A DNA stretch of 24,112 nt from JBIOJM01 sp044450785 (GCA_044450785.1 JBIOJM010000135.1:1-24112); one strand, 5' to 3'; positions 7,224 to 16,342 are shown, counted from the stretch's first letter. Notes: a model not told the origin generated them from the letters alone. Made by a program: numbers and translations.

Positions 7224-8392
7224 GCTGGAGGCCAGAGCCCGCCCGTCCATGTTGGCTGTCAGCCTGGTGACCAACCACGGAACCTATCGCGCGGGTTTTG
7301 GTGTTGCGAGTTTTGGATCTGGCCCCAAAGGGGCCGAACATCAAAGCCCAGGGTCTCGGAGCGCACCCCGGGTAACGCGCCGCGACGATTTGTTTCAAGC
7401 TTGATCAATCCCTACATTCCGTAAAATCCAGTCCGTGCCTCTTAAAAAAGCAGGTCGTCGCCCGGAATCATGCAACTGATCTCGCGCGTTGGCAGATCAT
7501 AGAGGTAGACGAACCTCGATTGGACGCCGGTTCACCCGTGAGCCCGAGTGAAACCGTGATCTCGCACCCCCGCGTACCTGCACGACATGCTGACGACGAC
7601 TCCTCCTGTCCACCAACGAGCCATGAGCCACTCCCGACATTTCCTTGCCCAGGGGCTGCGCCTTGACCTGCCGGTGCGCCTGGCCCCGTACACCGGTGTA
7701 CAGATGCTGGAAAAACGCTCAAATCGTCCAACTTTGTCCAACCCCTGTGGCGTCTTCCAAACTGCCGAACTGGGTCCACATGTCATTTCGTCGCAGTGAG
7801 ATCCGATCAGACCAGTGCATCTCCGAGGACCCAACAGCCCGGTTGGACTACCCCCCGCGTTTGTCCAACGGCGATTTCCCACCGATGTTCACCTATCTGA
7901 TTCATCCTTCATCTTTCCGCCTTCATCCTGACAAGGCATCGCCCCCCAAAATCCGCATCCACGGCGTCTCGATGATTTTCCACAGAACCGGCGAAAAGCG
8001 TCTCGTTTCCATCACGAGCACAAAACCTCCGATTACCGAAGAGTCGCCACACGTAAGTGTGAGTGGCATAGAGAGTTGCTCCGACGAGCTGACTCACGGA
8101 GACCCGAACGCAGCTCAAATCCCGGCGACGGCATGACGCTTGATGACGCTTGTGACGCTGGAAAACACGCTCGTGTGTAGTCTCTTTTTCAAGGATTACC
8201 GGGGCGTGTCGTGAATTCAGCGGAAAACGAGGAGATGGACGAGAAAGCGATGCGCTCACCGGACCGGGTGACCGGACATTGCTTTCACCCAACCCTTGGA
8301 TCATAATCGCACCCGTCGAATCGGTCGCGCCCGGCATCCCCCGACGATCGATGGCTGCCGGCTCGTCGCGGCATCGTCGCGTGAGGTCGTCG
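7224..8392. other. long non-coding or decayed region
   Basis: No supported gene in about 1.2 kb; the open frames here (such as 7645-8136 forward) lack domain signal. On the reverse strand a short frame ending at a TAA near 7443 reads FVYLYDLPTREISCMIPGDD, which looks protein-like and may be the tail of a dead gene. At about 8131-8160 a short tandem TGACGCTTGA unit repeats three times. The promoter of the kinase gene is expected in the last few hundred bases but is not obvious. Confidence 0.4.
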
Positions 8393-11300
8393 ATGTCAGA
8401 GGTCCCTTGCGTCTTCATCAGCGCCACCACCCGCGACCTCGGGTCGTGCCGCACGGCGGTCCGCGACGTTTTGCTGACCTTGAACGCGTTTCCCGTCCTT
8501 CAAGACCACTTCGCGCCCGAGGCCGTTTATCGCACGGTCGTGGAGATGCTCCGCGCCCGGATCAAGAGCTGCGACGCCGTCATCTGCCTGGTCGGGCGCG
8601 TCTACGGGGAAGAGCCGCGCACCCGGTCTGAAAATCAACCCCGGCGGTCCTACACCCAGTTGGAGTACGAGATCGCCGTCGAGCCGCGGGAGCCGCCGAT
8701 GCCGGTGTTCGTCTTCATCGCAACCAACGACTGCCCCGCCGACCACCCCGACGATCCGCCCGAGGACGACGAGCTGCGCTGCCTGCAGCTCGAGCACCTG
8801 AAGCGACTGCAGGGCTCCGACCGCTCGTGGATGCCCTTCCGCTCCCGCGAAGACCTGATCGCCCAGGTGGGGAGGATGCGGTTCGACCCGGAGCCACCGC
8901 CGCCAGGGGTCACGACCTGTCTGGCGGTCCTCATGACCGTTGAGCTGGTCGACAGCGACTCGTTTCGCGTTCGGCGGGGCGAGGTCGCCTGGGCTCGCGA
9001 TGTGCTCAAGCCTTATCACGACCGGTTCAGAGCGGTGCGCGACCGCTGGAAGGGGACGGTGCAGTGGGAATCGCTGGCGGAATGCCAGGTCAATTTCGAG
9101 TCGGCGCACGCCGCCGTGAGCGCCGCGCTTGAGCTTCACCACGCGCTGCGGCACCATGCCTGGGCTGATTCCGCCCCTGGGCTGCGCATCGGGATCGACA
9201 TGGGACAGGTGGTCCGGTTCGGCGGCGTCGACGACGCTCACATCATGCAGGCCGGTCAGGTCCTGACCGCCAGCCGGCGCCTCGCCCAGCTTGGGCGGCC
9301 CGGCCAAACGCTGCTCTCCCGCGCCGCGTTTGATAGCGCGCGGCAGCACGTCCGCCAGCTTCTGTTTCCGGGCGAGGCGACCGCCTCCGAGCTGGGCTGG
9401 GAGACGTACGGCCGCTACATCATCTCCGGCTCGGACGAGCCGCTCGACGTCTGTGAGGTGGGGGTCAAGGGCGAGGCGCCGCTGGCGGCGCCGGGCGACT
9501 CGGACCAGGTGCAGCGGGCGGACTCGGTGGAGGAACGGCGGATGCGGGACTGGCGGCCCTGCATCAAGCAGGAGATCCCCCGCCGCCGGGGCTGGTTCAT
9601 CGAGCGCAAGCTGGGCGAGGGGGGGTTTGGCGAAGTCTGGATCGCCCGCCACGAAAAGACGCGCGAGCTTCGGGTCTTCAAGTTCTGCTTCGACGCGGCG
9701 CGGCTGACGTCGTTCAAGCGCGAGCTGACGCTATTCCGGCTGCTGCGCGACGCACTGGGCAATCGCCAGGACATCGCCCGGCTGCTGGAAGTGAAGCTGG
9801 ACCAGGCGCCGTTTTACCTGGAGAGCGAATACGTCGAGGGGGGCAATCTCCGCGAGTGGAGCGAGGCCGGCAATCGGCTCGCGGGGCTGCCGCTGGATGA
9901 ACGGCTGCGCGTGATGGCGGCGATCGCCCGGGCGGTCGCGGCGGCGCATTCGGTGGGCATCATTCACAAGGACCTGAAGCCCAGCAACATCTTCATGCGG
10001 CTGGGCTCCGGCGAGAGCTGGCAGCCGGTGCTGGCCGACTTCGGGATCGGGGCTGTGGCCGACCGGTCGCTGCTGGTCAAGCGGGACATCACGGACGCAG
10101 GCTTCACGCCGTCGCTGCCGGAACCCGGCTCCAGCCGCGCCGGCACGGGGATGTATCAGCCGCCGGAAGCCAGCCTGGACCGCGTGGCCACCGTGCAGGG
10201 CGACGTCTACGCCCTGGGTGTGATGCTGTTCCAGATCATCGTGGGCGACTTCGATCAACCGCTGGCAGTCGGCTGGGAGCAGCGGCTGGAAGGGGCCCGG
10301 GCAAGGGGATTCGGAGGCGGGTCCGGCTCCCCGGAACCCGGAATCGCCGATCCGGGCGGAACTGCCCCCGGATCCGAGCCCGTGGCGGGCACGAAGCCAC
10401 CGCCTCCGCCCGCTCGCGACCCACGCGACGACGTTGTCATGCAGTTGTTGAAAGAGGACATCAACGACTGTGTGATCGGCGATCCCGCGCAGCGGCTGGC
10501 CAGCGTGGCGCAACTGGCGGAGCGTCTCGACACGCTCGATGCCCGTGTCGCCGCCCGCCTGGCCAGCCGGCGGGCCGAGCGGGCCGTTTTGCGCATGCGC
10601 CGCCTGCGCGCGCTACTGGGTGCATCGCTCGTGCTCCTCGTCGTCGTCGGTGGCCTGGCCGCGTTTGCGTTCGCCATGTATCGGACCGCCAAGAAGCAGG
10701 AGTGGATCGCCACCAACGAAGCGCAGGAAAAGGGTAAAGCGCTTGGGCAGGCGCGGGCGGAGAAGAAGAAGGCGGACGAACAGACGGATCTCGCCCGTCG
10801 CACTGCGTACAACCTCACCCTCGCGCAAGTCGATCAGTTATGGTTGCGCGATCCCGCCAGCGCGCTCGACCTCTTGAGAGACCGCGAGATCTGCCGCGCG
10901 GAGTTTCGCGATTTCACCTGGAATTATTACTTCCGAATCTGTCAAGCCGAGCGCTACCCTCGGGTCGGACACACCAGCGTCGCCCTCTCCGTGGCATTCA
11001 GCCCCGATGGGAAGACGCTCGTGAGCGGCGGGGTGGATGGTACACCCCGGCTGTGGGACCCGGACACGGGGAACTCATTCGACCTGCTGAAGGAAGAGGG
11101 AGCGAATGGCGCGGTCCAATCGGTGGCGTTCAGCCCCGACAGCAAGACGCTGGTCGGCGGGGGCGACGACGGACGGTTGCGACTGTGGGACGTAGACAGG
11201 CACAAACAGACGCGCCTGCTTCAAGGGCACTGGGACCCGAAGGCCCGTTTCGTTCAGGTCCTCTCCGTGTCGCTGAGCCGTGATGGTCAGACGCTGGCGA

Positions 11301-12814
11301 GTGCCGGTGCGGATGGGACCGTGCGTCTGTGGAACGTGAAGACACCCGAGGAGCCGCCCCGGCTCCTCTTGGGACACACCGGCGGGGTGAACGCCGTGGC
11401 ATTCAGCCCGGTGGACGACCAGACGCTGGCGAGTGCCGGCGCGGATGGGACGGTGCGCATGTGGGATGTGGAAACGGGCAAGCAGATCCCTCCGTCCAAG
11501 ATCCATACGGACGCGGTCAACGGTGTTGCGTTCAGCCCCGACGGTCAAACTCTGGCGAGCGGCGATGCCGACGGCACCGTGCGCCTGTGGGACGTCAAGA
11601 CAGGAGACGAATTGCACCAGCTCGCGGGTGACCTGGACGCTGTCAACTCCGTGGCGTTCAGCCCAGACAATCAGACGCTGGCGACCGGGGGCGCGGATGG
11701 GTCGGTCCGCATGTGGAATGCGACGACGGGGAAGGAGCGCGCTCTTCTGACAGGGCACACAGCGCCGGTCAACTCCGTGGCGTTCAGCAGAGACCGCAAG
11801 ACGCTGGCGAGCGCGGGCGTCGACGGAACCGTGCGGTTATGGAATGTCGTCACGGGCCAGGACCGGCGCAAGCCGTTCAAGGTCCCAATCAACCCCATCA
11901 GCGATCCGGTCCCGGAGAAAGTTCTCTCGGGCCATGTCAGCGCGGTTCGGTGCGTGTCCTTCGGGGCAGGCGGCAAGACGCTGGCGACCGGCGCCGCCGG
12001 TGGCATCATCCGGCTTTGGGACGTGCTGTCGGGCGAAGTGCTGCGGACGCTCAAGGATGGTACGGGAAGGATCCGTTCATTGTCTTTCCACCGCAATGGC
12101 ACGATGTTAGCGAGCGGGGGTGACGATGGAGCGGTGCGCTTGTGGGACACTGTCTCGGGGAAGAAGCGGCACCAGCTCGACGGCCACGCCAGCCGGGTCC
12201 GCTGCGTGTCCTTCGCCAGCGATGGCCGGACTCTGGCCAGCGGGGGCGATGATGGCAACGTTTGCCTGTGGGACGTGAACACCGGCAATAAGCTGTGGGA
12301 GTCCAAAGGGCGAATGGGCGGGGCCGTCGCGGCCGCCGTTTTCGCCTTGGCCTTCAGCCCCGACAGCAAGACGCTGGCCACTGGTGATGCTGACGGAACG
12401 GTACGCTTATGGGACGTGGAGTCGGGCAAGGAACGGCACACTCTCAAAAAGCACATCGGCAGGGTCCGGGCAGTGACGTTCAGCCCCGACGGCAAGACCC
12501 TGGCCAGCGGGGGCGATGATCTGGTTGTGCGGCTGTGGGACCCGGCCACGAACAAGTTGCAGCACGAGCTCAACGGGCACACTGGCTGGATCCGCGCCGT
12601 TGCGTTCAGCCCGGACGGCAAGACCCTGGCAAGCGCGGGCATCTGGGCGGTGCGACTATGGGACCCGGTTACGGGACAGCAGCGGGCCGCCTTGCGTGGA
12701 CACACCAGCGCGCTCAACTGCGTGGCGTTTAGCCCCAACAGTCTGATGCTTGCCAGCGGGAGCTGGGATAAGACAGTGCGCATTTGGAAAGCCGACAGGA
12801 GCGCGCCGCCTTGA
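8393..12814 (+). CDS. DUF4062-cyclase-like-Ser/Thr kinase-TM-WD40 signalling protein
   Basis: A 1473-residue membrane signalling protein. Domains in order: a DUF4062-type N-terminus (about 3-150; VFISATTRDLGSCR start); a class III nucleotidyl-cyclase-like domain (about 174-345; keeps GLRIGIDMGQVVRFGG but has MTVELVDS and SLAECQVNF where catalytic metal and GDG motifs are expected, so probably non-catalytic); a Ser/Thr kinase with GEGGFG at 408-413, Lys 430, HKDLKPSN at 525-532 and DFG at 549-551, so probably active; a Gly/Pro-rich insert near 640-680; one TM helix at about 743-764; a charged coiled-coil stretch; and 14 WD40 repeats from about 859 to 1470, enough for two seven-bladed propellers. 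This places the kinase in the cytoplasm and the propellers outside the membrane. The frame opens at a TTG at 8279, but ATG 8393 has GAGG upstream and begins right at the DUF4062 motif. ATG 8351 is an alternative. Confidence 0.95.
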   Translation: MSEVPCVFISATTRDLGSCRTAVRDVLLTLNAFPVLQDHFAPEAVYRTVVEMLRARIKSCDAVICLVGRVYGEEPRTRSENQPRRSYTQLEYEIAVEPREPPMPVFVFIATNDCPADHPDDPPEDDELRCLQLEHLKRLQGSDRSWMPFRSREDLIAQVGRMRFDPEPPPPGVTTCLAVLMTVELVDSDSFRVRRGEVAWARDVLKPYHDRFRAVRDRWKGTVQWESLAECQVNFESAHAAVSAALELHHALRHHAWADSAPGLRIGIDMGQVVRFGGVDDAHIMQAGQVLTASRRLAQLGRPGQTLLSRAAFDSARQHVRQLLFPGEATASELGWETYGRYIISGSDEPLDVCEVGVKGEAPLAAPGDSDQVQRADSVEERRMRDWRPCIKQEIPRRRGWFIERKLGEGGFGEVWIARHEKTRELRVFKFCFDAARLTSFKRELTLFRLLRDALGNRQDIARLLEVKLDQAPFYLESEYVEGGNLREWSEAGNRLAGLPLDERLRVMAAIARAVAAAHSVGIIHKDLKPSNIFMRLGSGESWQPVLADFGIGAVADRSLLVKRDITDAGFTPSLPEPGSSRAGTGMYQPPEASLDRVATVQGDVYALGVMLFQIIVGDFDQPLAVGWEQRLEGARARGFGGGSGSPEPGIADPGGTAPGSEPVAGTKPPPPPARDPRDDVVMQLLKEDINDCVIGDPAQRLASVAQLAERLDTLDARVAARLASRRAERAVLRMRRLRALLGASLVLLVVVGGLAAFAFAMYRTAKKQEWIATNEAQEKGKALGQARAEKKKADEQTDLARRTAYNLTLAQVDQLWLRDPASALDLLRDREICRAEFRDFTWNYYFRICQAERYPRVGHTSVALSVAFSPDGKTLVSGGVDGTPRLWDPDTGNSFDLLKEEGANGAVQSVAFSPDSKTLVGGGDDGRLRLWDVDRHKQTRLLQGHWDPKARFVQVLSVSLSRDGQTLASAGADGTVRLWNVKTPEEPPRLLLGHTGGVNAVAFSPVDDQTLASAGADGTVRMWDVETGKQIPPSKIHTDAVNGVAFSPDGQTLASGDADGTVRLWDVKTGDELHQLAGDLDAVNSVAFSPDNQTLATGGADGSVRMWNATTGKERALLTGHTAPVNSVAFSRDRKTLASAGVDGTVRLWNVVTGQDRRKPFKVPINPISDPVPEKVLSGHVSAVRCVSFGAGGKTLATGAAGGIIRLWDVLSGEVLRTLKDGTGRIRSLSFHRNGTMLASGGDDGAVRLWDTVSGKKRHQLDGHASRVRCVSFASDGRTLASGGDDGNVCLWDVNTGNKLWESKGRMGGAVAAAVFALAFSPDSKTLATGDADGTVRLWDVESGKERHTLKKHIGRVRAVTFSPDGKTLASGGDDLVVRLWDPATNKLQHELNGHTGWIRAVAFSPDGKTLASAGIWAVRLWDPVTGQQRAALRGHTSALNCVAFSPNSLMLASGSWDKTVRIWKADRSAPP

Positions 12815-12918
12815 GAAAAAATCCGCGCAGCCGGCCGGCCACACCCAGCCAACGCGTTGTGTCTGCGGGATACTCGGGTCCTGGCGGGACACCGCCATGA
12901 AGTAGAGGAAAAAAAACC

Positions 12919-14745
12919 ATGCACGTCATGAGACGTTCGCTGGTGCGCGCCCTGGTGGTTGCCGTCGCTGGCCTTGCGCTCATGGCGGTTGTGGTCACGT
13001 TGGTTTGGAAGCGATCCAACCCCACGGTCCCAGGCCCGCGCGGAGCAGACCAGGCTGATGAGGACGCCCAGAGCTTACGCACCCCCGCCGAGCGCGAAGT
13101 GCTCCGAAAACAGGTGATCCATCTCGTGCTCATCGATCGGTATTTTGGCGAGCACTCGAGCAATACCGACTTCACAAACCTCCTGGAGTTCCACGGCGGC
13201 AACATTCGCGGAGTCGCGGCGAAACTTGATTACCTCAAGTCCCTGGGGATCAATACCGTCTGGCTAACGCCCGTCTACAAGCAAGTCCATGACCTTCCGA
13301 CCGGCCATCGATCAGGAAAGGCACCATACCACGGGTACTGGCCGGACTGGACCGATCCCGATGATGGCGCGGTCGACCCCCATTTCGGGACCGCGGAAGA
13401 CCTCAAGCAGTTGATCGCGGGCCTTCACAAGGCGAACATGCGGTTCGTCATGGACATGATCGTCAACCACGCCGGGTACGATGCAACGATCTCCAAACAG
13501 CACCCCAATTGGTTTCATCCCGATCCGCCGAAGGATTCCAAGGATATCGTCACTGCCCCCCTGGCCGGGCTCCCCGACTTCTCGCAAGAGGACGAGGCTG
13601 TCTCCGCCTATCTCACGAAGCAAAGCCTCCGCTGGGTGCAGAACTTTGAGCTTGATGGCATCCGCATGGATACCGCCAAACACGTCCCACTCCCTTATTT
13701 CAAGGAAGAATGGATCCCCGCAGTCCGGCGAACAAGGCCCAAGCTCTTTCTCGTCGCGGAAGTGATGAACGACAAAAAGGGCGAATACGCCTCGGTAACC
13801 TCCCTGAAGAAGTTCCTGGACGCCGGATTCGACTCGGCATTCAACTTCTGGCTCCGGGACGCTTTGGTGGCATCCGTCGGGCGAGGTGGCAGCCTGGACC
13901 TGGTGGCCGCGGTCGTGGGGGATACCTGGCGCGACCTGGGGAAAGACCGCGCTTTGTTGCTCTGCAACCTCTTGGACAACCACGATACGCCGCGTTTTAC
14001 CAGCGAGCCCAATGTCTGGACGGGTCCAACACATCTATCGACACAAGCGATCGGATGCCAGACGCTTGCCTCTGCGGGTGTACCGGCCGGGGCGCTTTCG
14101 CACTGCATCGCCGCTGTCGGCTTGATGCAATCGGCCGTGCTTTCCGTGCCCGAGGAGGAAATTCTGCGGCGGTACCACGTCGCGTTGGTCCTTCTCTTTA
14201 CGCTGCCGGGCATCCCGCAACTCTATTACGGTGACGAAATTGGAATGTACGGAGGCCCCGATCCCAAGAATCGACGCTCGATGCCGCGAGATTGGCCCTG
14301 GACGACTGATGGGCGCAACCGCCCGCGAGCCGAGCGCGATCCGGGCATTCCGCGATTCTGTTTGCCGGAACCGGACCTGACTTTCAGGTGGATTCGCAAG
14401 CTGATCGCCCTTCGCGGTGCCAATGCTGCTTTGCATAGCGGCTCTATTGCAGAGCTGTGCCGGCCTCATTCGGGACAGAACGCGTATGCGTTCATCCGCA
14501 GCTTTCAAGGTAACCATATCGTCGTCGTCATGAACGAGAGTGACGAGCAACTCGGTCCAATCGCATTGGCGCTTCAACACAACGAAGACATTCGCCCGGA
14601 AGATAAGGAGGCCCTCAAGGACGGCGCTGTCCTGACCAGGTTGCTCGGCCAAGATTCTTGCCCCGAGATGCTACAGGTAGACCATGGCAAGCTCACGGTG
14701 ACGATGCCCGCTCGTTGCGTGGGCGTGTACCGACTCCGGGAGTGA
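12919..14745 (+). CDS. membrane-anchored GH13 alpha-amylase family enzyme
   Basis: A 608-residue glycoside hydrolase family 13 protein acting on alpha-glucans. The N-terminus has a basic start and one hydrophobic segment (about 9-29), a signal peptide or anchor, so it acts outside the cytoplasm. The four GH13 regions are present: DMIVNH at 179-184, GIRMDTAKH with nucleophile D251, FLVAEVMN with acid/base E281, and LLDNHDTPRF with D356. All three catalytic carboxylates are kept. Residues about 530-608 form the usual C-terminal beta domain. ATG 12919 has AGAGGA about nine bases upstream. It starts 104 bp after the kinase stop on the same strand, so the two may be co-transcribed. The exact specificity (amylase, cyclomaltodextrinase-like or other) cannot be set. 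Confidence 0.93.
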   Translation: MHVMRRSLVRALVVAVAGLALMAVVVTLVWKRSNPTVPGPRGADQADEDAQSLRTPAEREVLRKQVIHLVLIDRYFGEHSSNTDFTNLLEFHGGNIRGVAAKLDYLKSLGINTVWLTPVYKQVHDLPTGHRSGKAPYHGYWPDWTDPDDGAVDPHFGTAEDLKQLIAGLHKANMRFVMDMIVNHAGYDATISKQHPNWFHPDPPKDSKDIVTAPLAGLPDFSQEDEAVSAYLTKQSLRWVQNFELDGIRMDTAKHVPLPYFKEEWIPAVRRTRPKLFLVAEVMNDKKGEYASVTSLKKFLDAGFDSAFNFWLRDALVASVGRGGSLDLVAAVVGDTWRDLGKDRALLLCNLLDNHDTPRFTSEPNVWTGPTHLSTQAIGCQTLASAGVPAGALSHCIAAVGLMQSAVLSVPEEEILRRYHVALVLLFTLPGIPQLYYGDEIGMYGGPDPKNRRSMPRDWPWTTDGRNRPRAERDPGIPRFCLPEPDLTFRWIRKLIALRGANAALHSGSIAELCRPHSGQNAYAFIRSFQGNHIVVVMNESDEQLGPIALALQHNEDIRPEDKEALKDGAVLTRLLGQDSCPEMLQVDHGKLTVTMPARCVGVYRLRE

Positions 14746-14757
14746 CTGGCAAAGCTA

Positions 14758-14843
14758 GCAATCACAGGAACCTGGTCCGCGACCAGACCGGGTGTGACGA
14801 CGCGTCCAGTCGCATAAGGACCGGGAGGTGCATTGTCCAGGGA
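14758..14843 (+). repeat. 86 bp duplicated sequence, copy B
   Basis: Second copy of the sequence at 4841-4926, two differences in 86. It lies in the 102 bp between the convergent stops of the amylase and the reverse-strand hypothetical gene, starting 12 bp after one stop and ending 4 bp before the other. The CTGGTC/GACCAG hairpin is intact. The position fits a bidirectional terminator or a REP-like element; function is inference. Confidence 0.9.
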
Positions 14844-14847
14844 ACGC

Positions 14848-15552
14848 TCAGGGCGATTCGTCAGGGAAGTCGTCTTCGTCGAGTGAGTCGAGCTCGTCAA
14901 AGTCACCCTCGATGGCGGAAAGATCCCCCTCGCCGCCACCGGGTATTGCCATGAGGAAGTGTCCTCCCGCATCCTGAACGCGTTGGGTGATGGCCGTGGC
15001 CTGCGCGAGCGACTCATAGGGCCCTTGCATGTAGAAAGGCTTGCCGTCGCGGCCAAACGTGAATTGGTACGGGCACGTCGAGGGATCGATCCCTTCGAGT
15101 AGCATCGACGCATGGCGGTAGTCAGGATGGGGCGCGAAGCCAAAGGACTGTGCGTACGCGACCGCTCCTTTGACGATCTTCGCCAGACACGCTGGAGTGA
15201 TCGCGCACATCCTTTGGCGTTCCTCCATCTGTCGGATCAGGTCATCGAGATCCCGATGGGTACCTGCGCGCCAGAAGGCATCCTTCACTCCGAGGCAGTA
15301 CACATCCACGAGAAAAACAGCAAAGATGAGCCGTCCCTCCGACTCCTGCCGTGCGATCGTCAAGTAACCGATCCCCTCGTCCCAAAGCCGGGCCCCCGCA
15401 AGGGCCTGGACGACCGGCCATTTCTCGGCTCGCTGAAGTCGGATCGTTGGGTCGTTCGAGCTGTGTCGTAGCAGGATGGAACGCTTCGCCGAGCGTCTGG
15501 CCTTCTGCTTCGCCATCCGTTTTTGCTGCCTCGGTCCGTGGTTCTTGGCCAT
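14848..15552 (-). CDS. hypothetical protein, basic N-terminus and acidic C-terminus
   Basis: A 234-residue protein I believe belongs to an uncharacterised planctomycete family but cannot name. Residues 1-28 are very basic (MAKNHGPRQQKRMAKQKARR), the middle (about 45-205) is a compact alpha/beta region with AEKWPVVQAL, LWDEGIGYLTIARQ and VDVYCLGVKDAFW, and the last 25 residues are Asp/Glu rich. No membrane segment or signal peptide. The basic head could bind nucleic acid, which is speculation. ATG 15552 is well supported by AAGGAGG ten bases upstream. It is convergent with the amylase, with copy B of the 86 bp sequence between the two stops. Confidence 0.85.
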   Translation of the reverse strand: MAKNHGPRQQKRMAKQKARRSAKRSILLRHSSNDPTIRLQRAEKWPVVQALAGARLWDEGIGYLTIARQESEGRLIFAVFLVDVYCLGVKDAFWRAGTHRDLDDLIRQMEERQRMCAITPACLAKIVKGAVAYAQSFGFAPHPDYRHASMLLEGIDPSTCPYQFTFGRDGKPFYMQGPYESLAQATAITQRVQDAGGHFLMAIPGGGEGDLSAIEGDFDELDSLDEDDFPDESP

Positions 15553-15696
15553 TTCCGTTTACCCTCCTTACTTTGTCAATGTCGCACGTTTGCTCGAGAC
15601 GATCCCGCTCTGCGATCCGCCACGACACCATCAGCGACATGCCTCGATCGTGCATCCTGATCATTACAGCTTGATAACACAAGAGGCTCGCGCACC

Positions 15697-15811
15697 CGTG
15701 CTCTGCTGGCAATCGATCCCCTCGACAGGAAGTGATGGCGCTGCGACACTTCGAGCAGTTGAGCCGCGCCGAGACGGCGCGGGTCCTGGGCATCACCGAG
15801 TCAAGTCAGTG
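15697..15811 (+). pseudogene. ECF sigma factor region-4 remnant, frameshifted
   Basis: A short piece reads ALLAIDPLDR in one frame and then, after what looks like a one-base deletion near 15730, VMALRHFEQLSRAETARVLG in another, ending ITESSQ and a stop. This is the helix-turn-helix (sigma region 4) of planctomycete-style ECF sigma factors. The N-terminal region 2 and the last helix are missing. A degraded fragment; not expected to make a working protein. Confidence 0.7.
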
Positions 15812-15849
15812 ATTCGATTCTCGGGGTGGCGAACGCAAGAGTTCTTGAG

Positions 15850-15893
15850 CCACGGATGGAACACGGATGGAACACGGATGAAACACGGATCAG
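15850..15893 (+). repeat. 11-bp tandem repeat, four units
   Basis: Four tandem units of consensus ACACGGATGGA (first starts CC, last ends CAG). Arrays of 'CACGGATGAA' type occur widely between planctomycete genes, so this is probably a lineage-typical microsatellite-like repeat. Confidence 0.85.
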
Positions 15894-16032
15894 AGAGTTA
15901 GGTGATGAACCGACCGACCCCCGAGGCCCCGACGCCATGTCTCCGATCGATGTCCCGTTCGACTCTCTACGACAGGCCACGCTCAAGAGTCAGCGAATCC
16001 GGATCATCGGGTCCATCCTGGTGCTCTGCTAG
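15894..16032 (+). pseudogene. possible N-terminal fragment of a membrane signalling protein
   Basis: One frame reads MSPIDVPFDSLRQATLKSQR followed by IRIIGSILVLC and a stop at 16030-16032. A charged 'LRxATLKSxRxRI' stretch running into a hydrophobic segment is typical of the start of bacterial sensor or cyclase proteins. Nothing coding follows. Weak evidence; could be chance. Confidence 0.3.
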
Positions 16033-16057
16033 GGAAAGATCACGCTCTTTAACCCCG

Positions 16058-16188
16058 TCAGCTGGACATCGAGCCTCAGACGCTCGACCTGGACGAAGTC
16101 TTCCGCCAGCTCACGCACACGACCGTCAGTGTGCCGGCTTCAACCGATGAGCCCTCCGTCAGACGGCAGCGCGGGAAGCGATTGACCT
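16058..16188 (+). pseudogene. possible C-terminal fragment of an ABC transporter ATPase
   Basis: One frame reads QLDIEPQTLDLDEVFRQLTH and ends with a stop at about 16186. 'LDEVFxxLT' is the usual tail of ABC-2 type transporter ATPases. There is a stop just upstream in the frame and no start, so if real this is a dead remnant. Together with the two neighbouring fragments it suggests a decayed locus. Confidence 0.35.
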
Positions 16189-16342
16189 AGCGATCGCTCT
16201 GGCCGTAGGACGCCCATGGCATCGGGCTATCGTTCGGAGTATGGTGATCCTGGGTCGATTCGCAACGGGTTCGAAGCGGAGGAGATGCGCCCGTAGGGCC
16301 TTCCCCGCCCCGAACGGAGCTCACTCATTGGAGGTCTCGCCT

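Noticed and set aside
7645..8136. Forward open frame of 163 codons in the large gap
   Set aside because: No domain, no Shine-Dalgarno, and composition unlike neighbouring genes.
8396..9652. Long reverse-strand open frame (418 codons) opposite the kinase gene
   Set aside because: High-GC mirror frame of a clear protein with conserved domains; its translation is Arg/Pro/Gly/His rich with no domain.
10967..12805. Regularly spaced repeats that could suggest a CRISPR array
   Set aside because: They are in-frame WD40 codons at about 120-130 bp spacing, with no constant short repeat or unique spacers.
11671..12924. Long reverse-strand open frame opposite the WD40 repeats
   Set aside because: Its apparent internal repeats only mirror the WD40 coding repeats; no independent signal.
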